The notes under the pieces: model-generated | The model's database searches: none | Told to the model about the DNA's origin: nothing | The model's input: only the letters and a program-made list of their open reading frames with translations | Shown here: positions 9,137 through 17,958 of the stretch, piece after piece | Numbering within the stretch: position 1 is the first letter of the stretch | How the letters are laid out: each line of letters starts with the position of its first letter | Source: Pseudoalteromonas atlantica | GTDB taxonomy: Bacteria > Pseudomonadota > Gammaproteobacteria > Enterobacterales > Alteromonadaceae | Reading direction: 5' to 3' | DNA: 64,000 bases | Assembly: GCA_007988745.1 (NCBI GenBank) | Contig: BJUT01000001.1 | Span: 186,001-250,000, forward strand | Translations under genes and position numbers: made by a program

Positions 9137-9178
9137 TAATGTTTTTCGATGAATAAACACGCAAATAAGATAAGTTGT

Positions 9179-9568
9179 TTAAGAGCGGCTATCAAGCATA
9201 ATTATATTAAGCTTATGTTGTGCTCTAATTTGTTTTTTTACATCGATAGGTTCTATCATTTCGCATTCATCACGTATCATTTCTGAGACCAGGCTTGGAT
9301 AATGGCGGCAATCTTCTGGCCTATCTAGGTAAATGCTGCAGGTATACATTGTTTTATGGGAGGGCTCTTTTTTGGGCGCTATTTCTAAAAAGGGGCAAGT
9401 GGAGAGTCGCATTTGCGTTTTTGGATCAAACCAAATTTCATCATCTTTAACATATTGATAAATCTCTGGGTTAAACAGTGCCCACATTTCAATTTCTTGT
9501 ACGGTTGCACTTAAATCGCCCCCACCGTATTTAATACAGCATTTACCGCATTGGTTGCACTCTTTCAT
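9179..9568 (-). CDS. YkgJ-family cysteine-cluster protein
   Basis: The 129-aa protein opens with the metal-binding motif CNQCGKCC. Further cysteines occur at STCPF, YTCSIY, EDCRHYPS and RDECE, matching the YkgJ (zinc/iron-chelating) family. The metal is unproven and no enzymatic role is established for the family. There is no signal peptide. It is on the same strand as, and just upstream of, the receptor gene, but the Zur-like boxes between them suggest separate transcription. Confidence 0.8.
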   Translation of the reverse strand: MKECNQCGKCCIKYGGGDLSATVQEIEMWALFNPEIYQYVKDDEIWFDPKTQMRLSTCPFLEIAPKKEPSHKTMYTCSIYLDRPEDCRHYPSLVSEMIRDECEMIEPIDVKKQIRAQHKLNIIMLDSRS

Positions 9569-9780
9569 TTTTAGCCAGTATATTAGGTGTCCATTTGTTC
9601 CTCAGTGTATCACTGTAACTAACGTGGATTACTTTTTTATATATAATTTTAAAACCACACTTTTATTTCCAACCCGCTATCTATTATTAATGTATTATTA
9701 CACCTAAATAATTAGCCGTTCTAATAAGATTAGGGCGCCTCTAAATAGTTAGTTTAGTGACCAGTTAAGGATAGTTCCTG

Positions 9781-10209
9781 ATGATGAACACCAAAGTATA
9801 TAAAGCAGTACATGATTTAGCAGAGCAACTGATGGAAGCTGCAAATAGAAACGACCGTAAAAGATTTGAATTATTATTTTCTAGGCTCAAAGCTATTTGT
9901 GAAGAAAACGAGAATACTTCAAAAGATCACCCTGTACAGTGGGAAACCTTAGCTGACTTTACCGAAGAACTTGAAGAGGCAATTACCGCATATGAAAAAG
10001 CGCTACAGAAGTCGGTTGCAATCAATAATAAAGATCATATGTCGTCGGTTGCTTATTCAATGGCCACTCTACAAATAGAGCTTGGACAAACAAACGAAGC
10101 GATTAAAAGCCTAAAAAATGCCAAGGTAAGCGCTAATAAAATTGAAGATAAAGCGCTTAAAGCCGAAATACACGACCTACTAGAGTCACTTATTGAAGAA
10201 GAAGGCTAA
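9781..10209 (+). CDS. TPR-like helical protein, function unknown
   Basis: The 142-aa acidic, all-helical protein has a TPR-like unit around residues 55-125 (LEEAITAYEKALQKSVAIN, then LGQTNEAIKSLKNAKVSA). There are no membrane segments or signal peptide, so it is probably a cytoplasmic scaffold or partner protein. It begins with two consecutive ATG codons and an AAGGA ribosome site 9 bases before the first. It is a single gene, closed by the hairpin at 10265-10299. Confidence 0.7.
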   Translation: MMNTKVYKAVHDLAEQLMEAANRNDRKRFELLFSRLKAICEENENTSKDHPVQWETLADFTEELEEAITAYEKALQKSVAINNKDHMSSVAYSMATLQIELGQTNEAIKSLKNAKVSANKIEDKALKAEIHDLLESLIEEEG

Positions 10210-10264
10210 ATACATAACTTATCCATATTAAATGTGATTCTTGTGGATTTGGCTTAAGCTTAAT

Positions 10265-10299
10265 AAAGCGCTGATGGTTTATACCCTCAGTGCTTTTTT
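10265..10299 (+). terminator. Probable Rho-independent terminator
   Basis: Imperfect stem: AAAGCGCTGA pairs with TCAGTGCTTT across a GGTTTATACC-type loop, followed by six T. It lies 56 bp after the stop codon of the TPR-like gene. Confidence 0.65.
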
Positions 10300-10337
10300 A
10301 TGTTCGCTATAAATACTAAACCAAAAGAAAAGGCTTA

Positions 10338-11331
10338 CTATTGAGCTAGCTTATTCATAAAATCAACAATGTACTTTGCAATTTCTACTGGTTTTTCTTT
10401 AACACTAAAGTGTCCTGAATCGAGTAAATGTAGTTCAGCGTTCGGTACATCTTTTAAGTATGCTTTAGCGCCTGCGGCTATAAACGCAGGGTCGTTTTTA
10501 CCTCATACAATTAACGTTGGGGGTTGGTAATTGCGTAAATAAGCTTGCCATTTTGGATAGTCGAGAAGGTTGTTGTAGTAATCTTGTAGCAATTGTACTT
10601 GAATTACTCTATCGGATTTGGTTTGTAAAAAGTGAAGAACGTGAGTCCAGCTATCTGGGCTCGTCACTTCTGGGTTACTTTGTACGTATCATAAATATTG
10701 CTTATTTATAATGGCTTTATTAGACGTGAATGAATAAATTTATCCCTCTGAGCTTGTGTTTTCTGCTCATTCGCGGCTTTAAAAAACGCTTGCCTCGGTA
10801 GGGTTAGCCCTACTAAATACGCATTGCCATTTTGTACAATAAGTGCATCAAGTCTAATTGGGTTACTTAACAACATGCTAAAGCCCACAGGTGCTCCAAA
10901 GTCTTGTATATATAGGCCGTAGCGCCTTACTTTAAGCGTTGTTAGTAACTCTTCAAGTATTGAGCCAGAAAATCAAAAGTATATTTTTGAGTTTCTGGGT
11001 TTGAGCGTGCGTTATAACCAGAACCTAAATAATCAGGCGCTATTACGTGTTAGCGCCCAGACAAAGAGGAATTAGTTCACGGTAGCTATGTGACGATGAT
11101 GGATAACCATGTAATAAAATAATAGTTTGTTTATGTTGTGTACCAGCTTCTCGATAGACGATTTTTTTTACCATTTACATTTGCATATTTGTAAGTGGTT
11201 TTTGAAGGCCATACAGCATCAGCGGCATACACTTAGGCGGTTAGTGTAGACATAGAAACTAGTAAAAACACAATGAATGAAATGATGTGAGCAGGTTTTA
11301 TTTTAAAGTTTTTTTGTATATCTGGGTGCAT
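10338..11331 (-). pseudogene. Decayed alpha/beta-fold hydrolase
   Basis: Reading three frames in turn recovers most of an alpha/beta hydrolase of the epoxide-hydrolase/haloalkane-dehalogenase type. A basic hydrophobic N-terminus comes first, then a LLHGYPSSSHSYREL oxyanion-loop block, APDYLGSGYNARSNPE, IQDFGAPVGF (Asp nucleophile elbow), and a C-terminal PPTLIV-GKNDP and DSGHF with the expected Asp and His. Visible lesions: TAA at codon 33 (11233-11235), a one-base gain in an A run near 11166, a one-base loss near 11070, further frame changes near 10960 and 10730, and TGA at two places where Trp is expected. It is clearly inactive and apparently recent, since most residues remain legible. Confidence 0.85.
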
Positions 11332-11489
11332 AAGTAAACTCGTTATTTTTGGTAATGACGCTTTATTAATTTACCAGACCTGTTATTTACACAATTATAT
11401 TCAGTTAATAGTGTTCACGTTATTATAACTAATAGGAATACAGTAATAGTATGTGTGATTTTAGAACGTACTATCAAGTATGCAGTAGG

Positions 11490-11843
11490 TTAGGGCGTCA
11501 GCTCTTTATTGGCAGCTTTTTTGCATTTGAAATAACTTATTAAATAAACCGCTATTGGAATAGTTGGGCTTAGTAAAACATGGGGGTTATAATAGACGTC
11601 TCGTTCGCCATAAAAACAAAAATATAATACTGCGGCGAGTATTGAGGGTAGGGGAAAGATGATTGCACCGTGCCCAAAAGCAGCAAAAATTGTCCACGAA
11701 AAAACACTAGGCCAAAGCACTGCTCTAATATAGGCTCCTTTATTTGTTGATTTCGCGGTTTTAGCGTAATTACGCGCAATAAAGTAAGATATTACTGTTG
11801 GAAATAAAATTAAAACGACGTTCAGTAGTATAAGTATAAGCAC
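11490..11843 (-). CDS. Small membrane protein, function unknown
   Basis: The 117-aa product has four hydrophobic segments (about residues 1-23, 43-65, 67-80 and 90-108). It starts with GTG at 11843, with an AAAGGA ribosome site about 11 bases upstream. There is no recognisable family. It lies between the hydrolase pseudogene and the PLA2-like gene on the same strand, with ordinary codon use. Confidence 0.55.
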   Translation of the reverse strand: MLILILLNVVLILFPTVISYFIARNYAKTAKSTNKGAYIRAVLWPSVFSWTIFAAFGHGAIIFPLPSILAAVLYFCFYGERDVYYNPHVLLSPTIPIAVYLISYFKCKKAANKELTP

Positions 11844-11898
11844 AGTGATTCAATTCCTTTTGATATTATTTTTATAGTCAGTTTTTTACAACAAGACC

Positions 11899-12309
11899 TT
11901 AGTCAGATTTAGTTAACTCAGTTTTTAAAGCAGTGATTTGCTCAACCTCATCTGCTGTTAATGCTTGATATAACCTAGGATAAGACCAGCCATAGCCCCA
12001 CCTAAACGTGGTTGGTATAAAAGGGCTTCCACCAATACGTACCCCAGCAAGCATGAGATTAGCTATATGTATCTCGCCTACATCAGCAACACACTGCTGT
12101 AATACTTTATCTGCTTTTAAACGTTCCTCGTACGTACCACCTTGCCAATAGGCATAGTCATGCGCTGTGCAGCACGCTAACCAGAGCTTTTTATGATGTA
12201 TGGTCCCATCAGGGAATGAGCTACACCCATCTGATGTAAAGGGTTTTATATTTTCAGCATTAGCTGTACCAGAAAGTAAAATTAGTAAAAGGCTTGCACA
12301 TAAACGCAT
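11899..12309 (-). CDS. Secreted protein with phospholipase-A2-like CCxxHD motif
   Basis: The 136-aa product has a signal peptide (MRLCASLLLILLSGTANA), which favours the ATG at 12309 over an upstream in-frame ATG at 12354 that would add 15 residues. The mature part has DGCSSFPDG, then Cys46-Cys47-x-x-His50-Asp51-Tyr, followed by YWQGGTYEERLKAD. A CCxxHD dyad after a DGC block is the hallmark of the phospholipase A2 fold. The eukaryotic Ca-loop YGCYCG is not seen, so lipase activity is only a possibility. The gene neighbours give no further clue. Confidence 0.65.
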   Translation of the reverse strand: MRLCASLLLILLSGTANAENIKPFTSDGCSSFPDGTIHHKKLWLACCTAHDYAYWQGGTYEERLKADKVLQQCVADVGEIHIANLMLAGVRIGGSPFIPTTFRWGYGWSYPRLYQALTADEVEQITALKTELTKSD

Positions 12310-12668
12310 TGTGTTAATACTCAAATTCACGTATGTAAGGTTAAATTTATACATAAGTGTTTTAGCTACGATTTTAGTTACAAATAATAACAGTTTTTTA
12401 AGTATAAAGAAGACGTCTAACTATCTAGGAACTGTTTATTTTTCTATGTTGAAATTATTAGCATAGAGTTTGGTTTTAAGGTAAACCACGCCTATTCTAT
12501 GAGCTTACTCCCTGTACATGGCAAATACGCGCTGTCTTTAAATTAAACCGAAGAGTGATTAACATTTTTAAATTTTAAAAAAGAGATTCGTTAATTTACT
12601 TTTGTTACAATTGAGTTGTTGGCTTACAACACTTATACAATGTTAAGTTAGTATTTTGGAGAAAGGAC
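12310..12668. other. Gene-free stretch between divergent genes
   Basis: AT-rich intergenic DNA holding the promoters of the PLA2-like gene (minus) and the HExxH gene (plus). No convincing small gene, RNA or inverted repeat was found. An ORF on the plus strand here overlaps the PLA2-like gene and looks like a shadow. Confidence 0.5.
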
Positions 12669-13142
12669 ATGCTCGAACAAATAGAACAATGGATTGATGC
12701 AACAAATATTAAATATAAAACCCAAAGAATTAGTTGTGAGAAATTTGCTCGTGAGTTTGCAGGGTTTTATCCTGTCGAATTTTTAAAAAATGCCTTTTAC
12801 GTTATTGTCGATGAAATACCCAAACCTAACTTTCCTTTTTTGCGTGAAATGGGATTAGACGATTTTATTGACATGGATGCCGCAGGTACTACATACAAAA
12901 ACACTTATTACATGCTTCCTTACGTAGCTGATAATTTAGCTGTACATTTTCATGAACTTGTTCACGTAGCCCAATGGAGTGAACTTGGCGCCGAGGCTTT
13001 TATGTTACGTTACTTAACCGAAATTCAGCAGGTTGGTTATGCAGCTGCGCCACTTGAAGTAATGGCGTATGGTCTTGATAAGCACTTTACAAATAATGGC
13101 AATAAAATAAACGTGCCTGAACACGTGGTTCAAGCGTTGTAG
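12669..13142 (+). CDS. Small putative zinc-metallopeptidase-like protein (HExxH)
   Basis: The 157-aa cytoplasmic-looking protein contains H95-E-L-V-H99-V-A-Q-W, an HExxH zinc-binding motif within a helix. The segment PLEVMAYGLDKHF about 28 residues later offers an acidic residue that could be a third ligand. I do not recognise the family and there is no signal peptide. ATG at 12669 has a GGAGAAAGGA ribosome site. The DUF1287 gene follows 27 bp downstream and may be co-transcribed. Peptidase activity is inferred from the motif only. Confidence 0.6.
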   Translation: MLEQIEQWIDATNIKYKTQRISCEKFAREFAGFYPVEFLKNAFYVIVDEIPKPNFPFLREMGLDDFIDMDAAGTTYKNTYYMLPYVADNLAVHFHELVHVAQWSELGAEAFMLRYLTEIQQVGYAAAPLEVMAYGLDKHFTNNGNKINVPEHVVQAL

Positions 13143-13169
13143 TTAATTAACATTTTCAAAGGATTGCAT

Positions 13170-13772
13170 ATGACACGCTTTACTGTTTTTTTACTGAGCT
13201 TACTTAGTGTAAATGCCTATGCGGCATCGTTTGATGACGATATTGTGGCTGCATTACTTGAAAGAACAACACATAACGTTACCTACGATGGGTCTTATCG
13301 CTCTATTGGCTATCCTGGTGGTGATGTACCTGAGAATGTAGGTGTGTGCACCGATGTAATAATTAGAAGTTACAGAAAGTTAGGCATCGATTTACAGAAA
13401 CTCGTGCATGAAGACATGCAAAATAACTTTACACTGTATCCATCTAAACGTATTTGGGGTTTAAATAAGCCTGATAAAAATATAGACCACCGAAGAGTGC
13501 CTAACTTACAAACCTACTTTAAAAGACAGGGTCGTGCGTTAGTGTTATCTGATAGCCCTGAAGAGTATAAAACAGGTGATATAGTGACTTGGATGTTACC
13601 GGGTAACCTGCCACATATAGGGATGGTAGTTAATGAGCGTTCAGTACAAACTGGCAATCCATTAATTGTACATAACATTGGGCGTGGGGCAGAAAAAACC
13701 GATATGCTTTTTGATTATAAAGTCACGGGGCACTACCGGTTTGAACCACAGTATTTGAATAAAACGCAGTAA
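13170..13772 (+). CDS. DUF1287 (YijF-like) secreted protein
   Basis: The 200-aa product has a signal peptide (TRFTVFLLSLLSVNAYA). It has the DUF1287 signature: DGSYRSIGYPGGDVPENVGVCTD, then VIIRSYRKLGIDLQKLVHEDM, HRRVPNLQTYF, GDIVTW, PHIGMV and VHNIGRG. The layout with a conserved Cys and His resembles NlpC/P60-like cysteine hydrolases, but activity is unproven. ATG at 13170 is preferred over an in-frame TTG at 13164 because AAAGGA lies 6 bases before it. Confidence 0.82.
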   Translation: MTRFTVFLLSLLSVNAYAASFDDDIVAALLERTTHNVTYDGSYRSIGYPGGDVPENVGVCTDVIIRSYRKLGIDLQKLVHEDMQNNFTLYPSKRIWGLNKPDKNIDHRRVPNLQTYFKRQGRALVLSDSPEEYKTGDIVTWMLPGNLPHIGMVVNERSVQTGNPLIVHNIGRGAEKTDMLFDYKVTGHYRFEPQYLNKTQ

Positions 13773-13774
13773 AT

Positions 13775-14047
13775 TTATTTTAAATTAATACTTATATTAC
13801 CGTTTGGCTTACAACAGCACAGCAGTATTTCTCCCTCGCGTACAAACGCTAAAGGCTCTTCGTTATAGTGCACTTGGCCAGAGACTAACGTGGCTCTGCA
13901 CGCGCCACAATAACCTTCGCGGCATTGATACGCTACGTCTATTTTTTGGTTTTCTAAGCAATGTAAAACAGAAGGGCAGCCAGTGCTAAACTCTATACAC
14001 TGGCTGTTATCTGCAAGCGTTATACTTGCAGTGGGTTTGTCACTCAT
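13775..14047 (-). CDS. yfaE: 2Fe-2S ferredoxin YfaE, partner of ribonucleotide reductase
   Basis: The 90-aa plant-type ferredoxin has CREGYCGACRATL and a fourth Cys in the LLCCCKP region. In E. coli, YfaE helps assemble or maintain the diferric-tyrosyl radical of NrdB. Its ATG overlaps the nrdB stop codon by one base (TAATG), indicating translational coupling. It is the last gene of nrdA-nrdB-yfaE. Confidence 0.92.
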   Translation of the reverse strand: MSDKPTASITLADNSQCIEFSTGCPSVLHCLENQKIDVAYQCREGYCGACRATLVSGQVHYNEEPLAFVREGEILLCCCKPNGNISINLK

Positions 14048-15177
14048 TATAAATCAAAGTCACCAAATTCTGAGGCATCTACTTGTGAGTCAATTTGACC
14101 TACAAGGTATGAGCTAATTTCAGCTTCTTGCGGTGCAACTTGCACATTGTCAGAGACAAGCCATGAGTTGATCCATGGAATTGGGTTACTGTTGTTTTCA
14201 AATTGCGCAGGCAGGCCAATGGCGGTCATACGTGCGTTGGTGATGTATTCAACATACTGACATAAAATGTGTTTGTTTAAACCAATCATAGAGCCATCTT
14301 TGAATAAGTACTCTGCCCATTCTTTTTCTTGCTCTGCGGCTTCAACAAACATTTTAATGGCTTCTTCACGGCACTGCGCGGCAACAATCGCCATTTCAGG
14401 GTCGTCTTTACCATCTTGCATAATGTTCAAAATATGCTGCGTACCCGACAGGTGAAGTGCTTCATCACGTGCTATTAGCTTGATGATTTTAGCGTTACCT
14501 TCCATTAATTCACGCTCAGCAAAGGCAAACGAACACGCAAAGCTGACATAAAAACGAATGGCTTCAAGAATATTTACCGACATCATGGCAAGGTAAAGTT
14601 TCTTTTTAAGATCAAATAAGCTAATCACAACGGTTTGACCGTTAATTTCGTGCTTGCCTTCGCCATACAGGTTATAGAGCGACACGCCATTGATTAAATC
14701 ATCGTAGTAGGTGGTTACCGCATCAGCACGTTCGCTAATTTTTTCGTTACTTACTATGTCATCAAAAATAAGTTCTGGTGACTGTGTAACGTTACGAATA
14801 ATGTGGGTGTAAGAGCGACTGTGAATAGTTTCACTAAATGCCCATGTTTCTATCCATGTTTCTAGCTCAGGAATAGACACAATAGGAAGTAGGGCAACGT
14901 TTGGCGAGCGGCCTTGTACACTATCAAGCAGCGTTTGATATTTTAAGTTACTTAAAAATATGTGCTTTTCGTGCTCTGGTAATGCTTGAAAGTCTAAACG
15001 GTCTTTACTTACGTCTACTTCTTCTGGACGCCAAAAAAACGAAAGTTGCTTTTCAATCAATTTTTCAAAAATAGGGTATTTTTGTTGATCGTAACGCGAA
15101 ACGTTAACGGTTTGGCCAAAAAACATCGGCTCTTGCATTTGATCATTATGGTTACGACTAAAAGTAGTATAAGACAT
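14047..15177 (-). CDS. nrdB: Class Ia ribonucleoside-diphosphate reductase, beta subunit
   Basis: Provides the diiron-tyrosyl radical for deoxyribonucleotide synthesis. At 376 aa it matches E. coli NrdB. Visible family features are the N-terminal [22 protein letters not shown], iron ligands in [11 protein letters not shown] and [16 protein letters not shown], and the C-terminal tail [13 protein letters not shown] that docks to NrdA. ATG at 15177 is chosen over a GTG three codons earlier because it matches the family start. A GC-rich hairpin separates it from nrdA. Confidence 0.96.
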   Translation of the reverse strand: MSYTTFSRNHNDQMQEPMFFGQTVNVSRYDQQKYPIFEKLIEKQLSFFWRPEEVDVSKDRLDFQALPEHEKHIFLSNLKYQTLLDSVQGRSPNVALLPIVSIPELETWIETWAFSETIHSRSYTHIIRNVTQSPELIFDDIVSNEKISERADAVTTYYDDLINGVSLYNLYGEGKHEINGQTVVISLFDLKKKLYLAMMSVNILEAIRFYVSFACSFAFAERELMEGNAKIIKLIARDEALHLSGTQHILNIMQDGKDDPEMAIVAAQCREEAIKMFVEAAEQEKEWAEYLFKDGSMIGLNKHILCQYVEYITNARMTAIGLPAQFENNSNPIPWINSWLVSDNVQVAPQEAEISSYLVGQIDSQVDASEFGDFDL

Positions 15178-15216
15178 GTCTATCACTCAAAAAACTATCA
15201 CTAAAACTATCAGGAC

Positions 15217-15240
15217 AAAGCGGGCAAAGAGCCCGCTTTA
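15217..15240 (-). other. Hairpin between nrdA and nrdB
   Basis: AAAGCGGGC, loop, GCCCGCTTT on the minus strand. No T run follows (GTCCTG), so it is more likely an RNA stability or processing element than a terminator. Confidence 0.5.
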
Positions 15241-15250
15241 AGTTTAACTA

Positions 15251-17533
15251 TTAAATTTTACACGCGCCGCCTGCACAATCATCATCTTCCACTTCTGGAG
15301 TGTCGTCTTGTGCATCTGATGCGCCATCGCGGGTGTTATGGTAGTAAAGTGTTTTAACACCAAGCTTGTATGCACCTAGTAAGTCTTTTAATAAGACTTT
15401 CATAGGTACTTTACCGCCTTCGTATTTGTTTGGATCATAATTAGTATTGGCCGAAATAGTTTGGTCAATAAACTTTTGCATTATGCCCACTAACTGTAAG
15501 TAACCATCGTTTGATGGAATATCCCACAGTAGCTCGTAGTTATCTTTTAAGCGTTCGTACTCAGGAACTACTTGTTTTAAAATACCGTCTTTACTTGCTT
15601 TAACGCTAATGTGACCACGTGGTGGCTCAATACCGTTAGTTGCGTTAGAGATTTGCGACGATGTTTCTGAAGGCATTAATGCGCTAAGTGTTGAGTTACG
15701 CATGCCGTGCTCTTTAATGCTGGCACGTAATGAATCCCAATCTAAGTGCAGTGGCTCATCACAAATTTTATCTAAGTCACGTTTGTACGTATCAGTTGGC
15801 ATAATACCTTGAGAGTACGTTGTTTCGTTAAACTTAGGACACGCGCCACGCTCTTTAGCCAGCTCGTTTGATGCCTTCATTAGGTAGTATTGAATTGCTT
15901 CAAACGTTTTGTGAGTCAGTGCATTAGCACTGCCATCTGAGTAACGCTTACCATTTTTAGCAAGGTAGTAAGCGTAGTTAATTACGCCTATTCCTAACGT
16001 ACGACGGCCCATAGTGGCATTACGTGCAGCCGGTACTGGGTAGTCTTGGAAATCAAGTAGGTTATCAAGTGCACGTACTGCAAGCTCTGCAAGCTCTTCA
16101 AGTTCATCAAGTGACTCAATAGCGCCTAGGTTAAATGCAGATAGCGTACAAAGTGCAATTTCGCCTTCTTCATCGTTTACGTTATTTAACGGCTTAGTTG
16201 GCAATGCAATTTCTAAACATAAGTTAGATTGGCGAATTGGCGCAACTTTAGAAATAAACGGGCTGTGCGTATTACAGTGATCCACGTTTTGTAAATAAAT
16301 ACGACCTGTGCTGGCACGCTCTTGTGCGAACATTGAGAAAAGCTCAATCGCTTTAATACGCTTTTTACGAATAGACTCGTCTTGCTCGTATTTTACGTAT
16401 AACGCGTCAAACTCGTCTTGGTCTTCAAAGAATGCATCGTAAAGGCCAGGCACATCTGATGGGCTAAATAATGTAATGTAGTCGTCTTTAATTAAACGAG
16501 AATACATTAGTTTATTAAACTGTACGCCGTAATCTAAATGACGAACACGGTTATCATCAACACCACGGTTATTTTTAAGTACTAGTAGGTTTTCTACTTC
16601 TAAATGCCAAAGCGGGTAGAATAACGTTGCAGCACCGCCACGTACACCACCTTGCGAGCAGCTTTTAACTGCTGTTTGAAAGTGCTTATAAAAAGGAATA
16701 CAACCTGTGTGGTACGCCTCACCATTACGGATATGGCTACCTAATGCACGAATACGGCCGGCGTTAATACCAATACCTGCACGTTGTGAAACGTACTTAA
16801 CAATGGCAGATGATGTGGCGTTAATTGAATCAAGGCTGTCGCCACATTCAATAAGTACACACGAGCTAAACTGACGCGTAGGTGTACGCACACCCGACAT
16901 AATTGGCGTAGGTAAGGAGATTTTAAACGTTGATACTGCATCGTAAAAACGTTTGATGTAGTCAGTACGCGTTTCGCGCGGGTAGTCAGAAAATAAACTC
17001 GCAGCCACTAAGATATATAAAAACTGAGCGCTTTCGTAAATCTCACCCGTTACTCGGTTTTGTACCAGGTATTTACCTTCAAGCTGCTTTACTGCTGCGT
17101 AGCTAAAGTTAAGATCGCGCGAATGATCAAGATAAGCATCTAGCTCGTCAAGCTCTTGTTCTGTGTAATCAACAAGTAAGTGAGCGTCGTAGCGTTTGTC
17201 TTCAACCATTTTTGTAACATGGTCAAATAAACGTGGTGGCTCAAACTGGCCATACGCTTTTTTACGTAAGTGGAATACAGCTAAGCGGGCAGCTAAGTAC
17301 TGGTAGTCAGGCGACTCTTTTGAAATTTGATCGGCTGCTGCTTTAATGATGGTTTCGTGAATGTCTTTTGTACGAATACCGTCGTAAAATTGAATGTGTG
17401 ACTTTAATTCAACCTGTGAAACCGATACGTTGTTTAAACCTTCGGCGGCCCATTCAATAACGCGATGGATCTTATCAAGATCTAAAGGCTCTTTACGCCC
17501 GTCACGCTTGCTTACAGATAACTGTTGGTTCAT
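15251..17533 (-). CDS. nrdA: Class Ia ribonucleoside-diphosphate reductase, alpha subunit
   Basis: Catalytic subunit reducing NDPs to dNDPs (760 aa; E. coli 761). The ATP-cone is at residues 1-95. The catalytic domain has the active-site cysteines in FSSCVLIECGDS, RQSNLCLEIALP and IALCTLSAFNLG. The C-terminal shuttle pair is in DDDCAGGACKI. It is the first gene of nrdA-nrdB-yfaE. NrdR and DnaA boxes lie in the 412-bp region upstream. Confidence 0.97.
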   Translation of the reverse strand: MNQQLSVSKRDGRKEPLDLDKIHRVIEWAAEGLNNVSVSQVELKSHIQFYDGIRTKDIHETIIKAAADQISKESPDYQYLAARLAVFHLRKKAYGQFEPPRLFDHVTKMVEDKRYDAHLLVDYTEQELDELDAYLDHSRDLNFSYAAVKQLEGKYLVQNRVTGEIYESAQFLYILVAASLFSDYPRETRTDYIKRFYDAVSTFKISLPTPIMSGVRTPTRQFSSCVLIECGDSLDSINATSSAIVKYVSQRAGIGINAGRIRALGSHIRNGEAYHTGCIPFYKHFQTAVKSCSQGGVRGGAATLFYPLWHLEVENLLVLKNNRGVDDNRVRHLDYGVQFNKLMYSRLIKDDYITLFSPSDVPGLYDAFFEDQDEFDALYVKYEQDESIRKKRIKAIELFSMFAQERASTGRIYLQNVDHCNTHSPFISKVAPIRQSNLCLEIALPTKPLNNVNDEEGEIALCTLSAFNLGAIESLDELEELAELAVRALDNLLDFQDYPVPAARNATMGRRTLGIGVINYAYYLAKNGKRYSDGSANALTHKTFEAIQYYLMKASNELAKERGACPKFNETTYSQGIMPTDTYKRDLDKICDEPLHLDWDSLRASIKEHGMRNSTLSALMPSETSSQISNATNGIEPPRGHISVKASKDGILKQVVPEYERLKDNYELLWDIPSNDGYLQLVGIMQKFIDQTISANTNYDPNKYEGGKVPMKVLLKDLLGAYKLGVKTLYYHNTRDGASDAQDDTPEVEDDDCAGGACKI

Positions 17534-17742
17534 AGCTTTGCCTGTATTCCTTGGGAATTGTGTATTTTGACCAATGCTTTATACCTCGCCAAAGCAAGGT
17601 ACGTATTCATTTATTATAAGTTTCACCGTATTGGCGAATTTAATTGAATAACATTTGGCCACAATATCTGGTGTTGTTCAATTTAGAGATCACAAGATAG
17701 TGTGGTCTGAGCTGATTTGCAAGGGACATAATTGCCCCTATT

Positions 17743-17751
17743 TGTGGATAA
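17743..17751 (-). promoter_or_regulatory. DnaA box upstream of nrdA
   Basis: TTATCCACA on the minus strand, a perfect DnaA R-type box, with a weaker TTATCCCAA immediately upstream on the same strand. DnaA binds upstream of nrdA in E. coli, so the location agrees with known biology. Confidence 0.6.
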
Positions 17752-17911
17752 CTTTGGGATAACGTATTTGTGTTAGTAGTCACTCACCTTCGAACAATCA
17801 TTTAAGTTGAAATAGCTAAAAATCAACTAATGATCTGCTAAATTTACGCATTTTGAAAATAAATTTCGACTGCTTTTTTTATCATCAAGCTTTGCATAAA
17901 AACTAACACAA

Positions 17912-17927
17912 TCACAATATATAGTGT
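17912..17927. promoter_or_regulatory. NrdR box, proximal
   Basis: TCACAATATATAGTGT, 15 of 16 positions matching the NrdR consensus ACACWATATATWGTGT. Confidence 0.8.
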
Positions 17928-17942
17928 TTAAAAATTTACATG

Positions 17943-17958
17943 ACACTATATATGGTTA
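17943..17958. promoter_or_regulatory. NrdR box, distal, overlapping the gph stop
   Basis: ACACTATATATGGTTA, about 13 of 16 matches. Its centre is 31 bp from the proximal box, the three-helical-turn spacing usual for paired NrdR boxes. It overlaps the last codons of gph. Confidence 0.7.

Larger units (their letters stand above)
17534..17945 (-). promoter_or_regulatory. nrdA promoter region
   Basis: Non-coding stretch between gph and nrdA, which point the same way. It carries a consensus DnaA box and two NrdR boxes, listed separately; the distal NrdR box runs into the gph stop codon. No ORF or RNA gene is apparent. Confidence 0.7.

Noticed and set aside
10338..11331. Selenocysteine or TGA readthrough in the hydrolase
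   Set aside because: Frameshifts and a TAA are also present, the TGA codons replace expected Trp rather than catalytic Cys, and no SECIS-like hairpin was seen.
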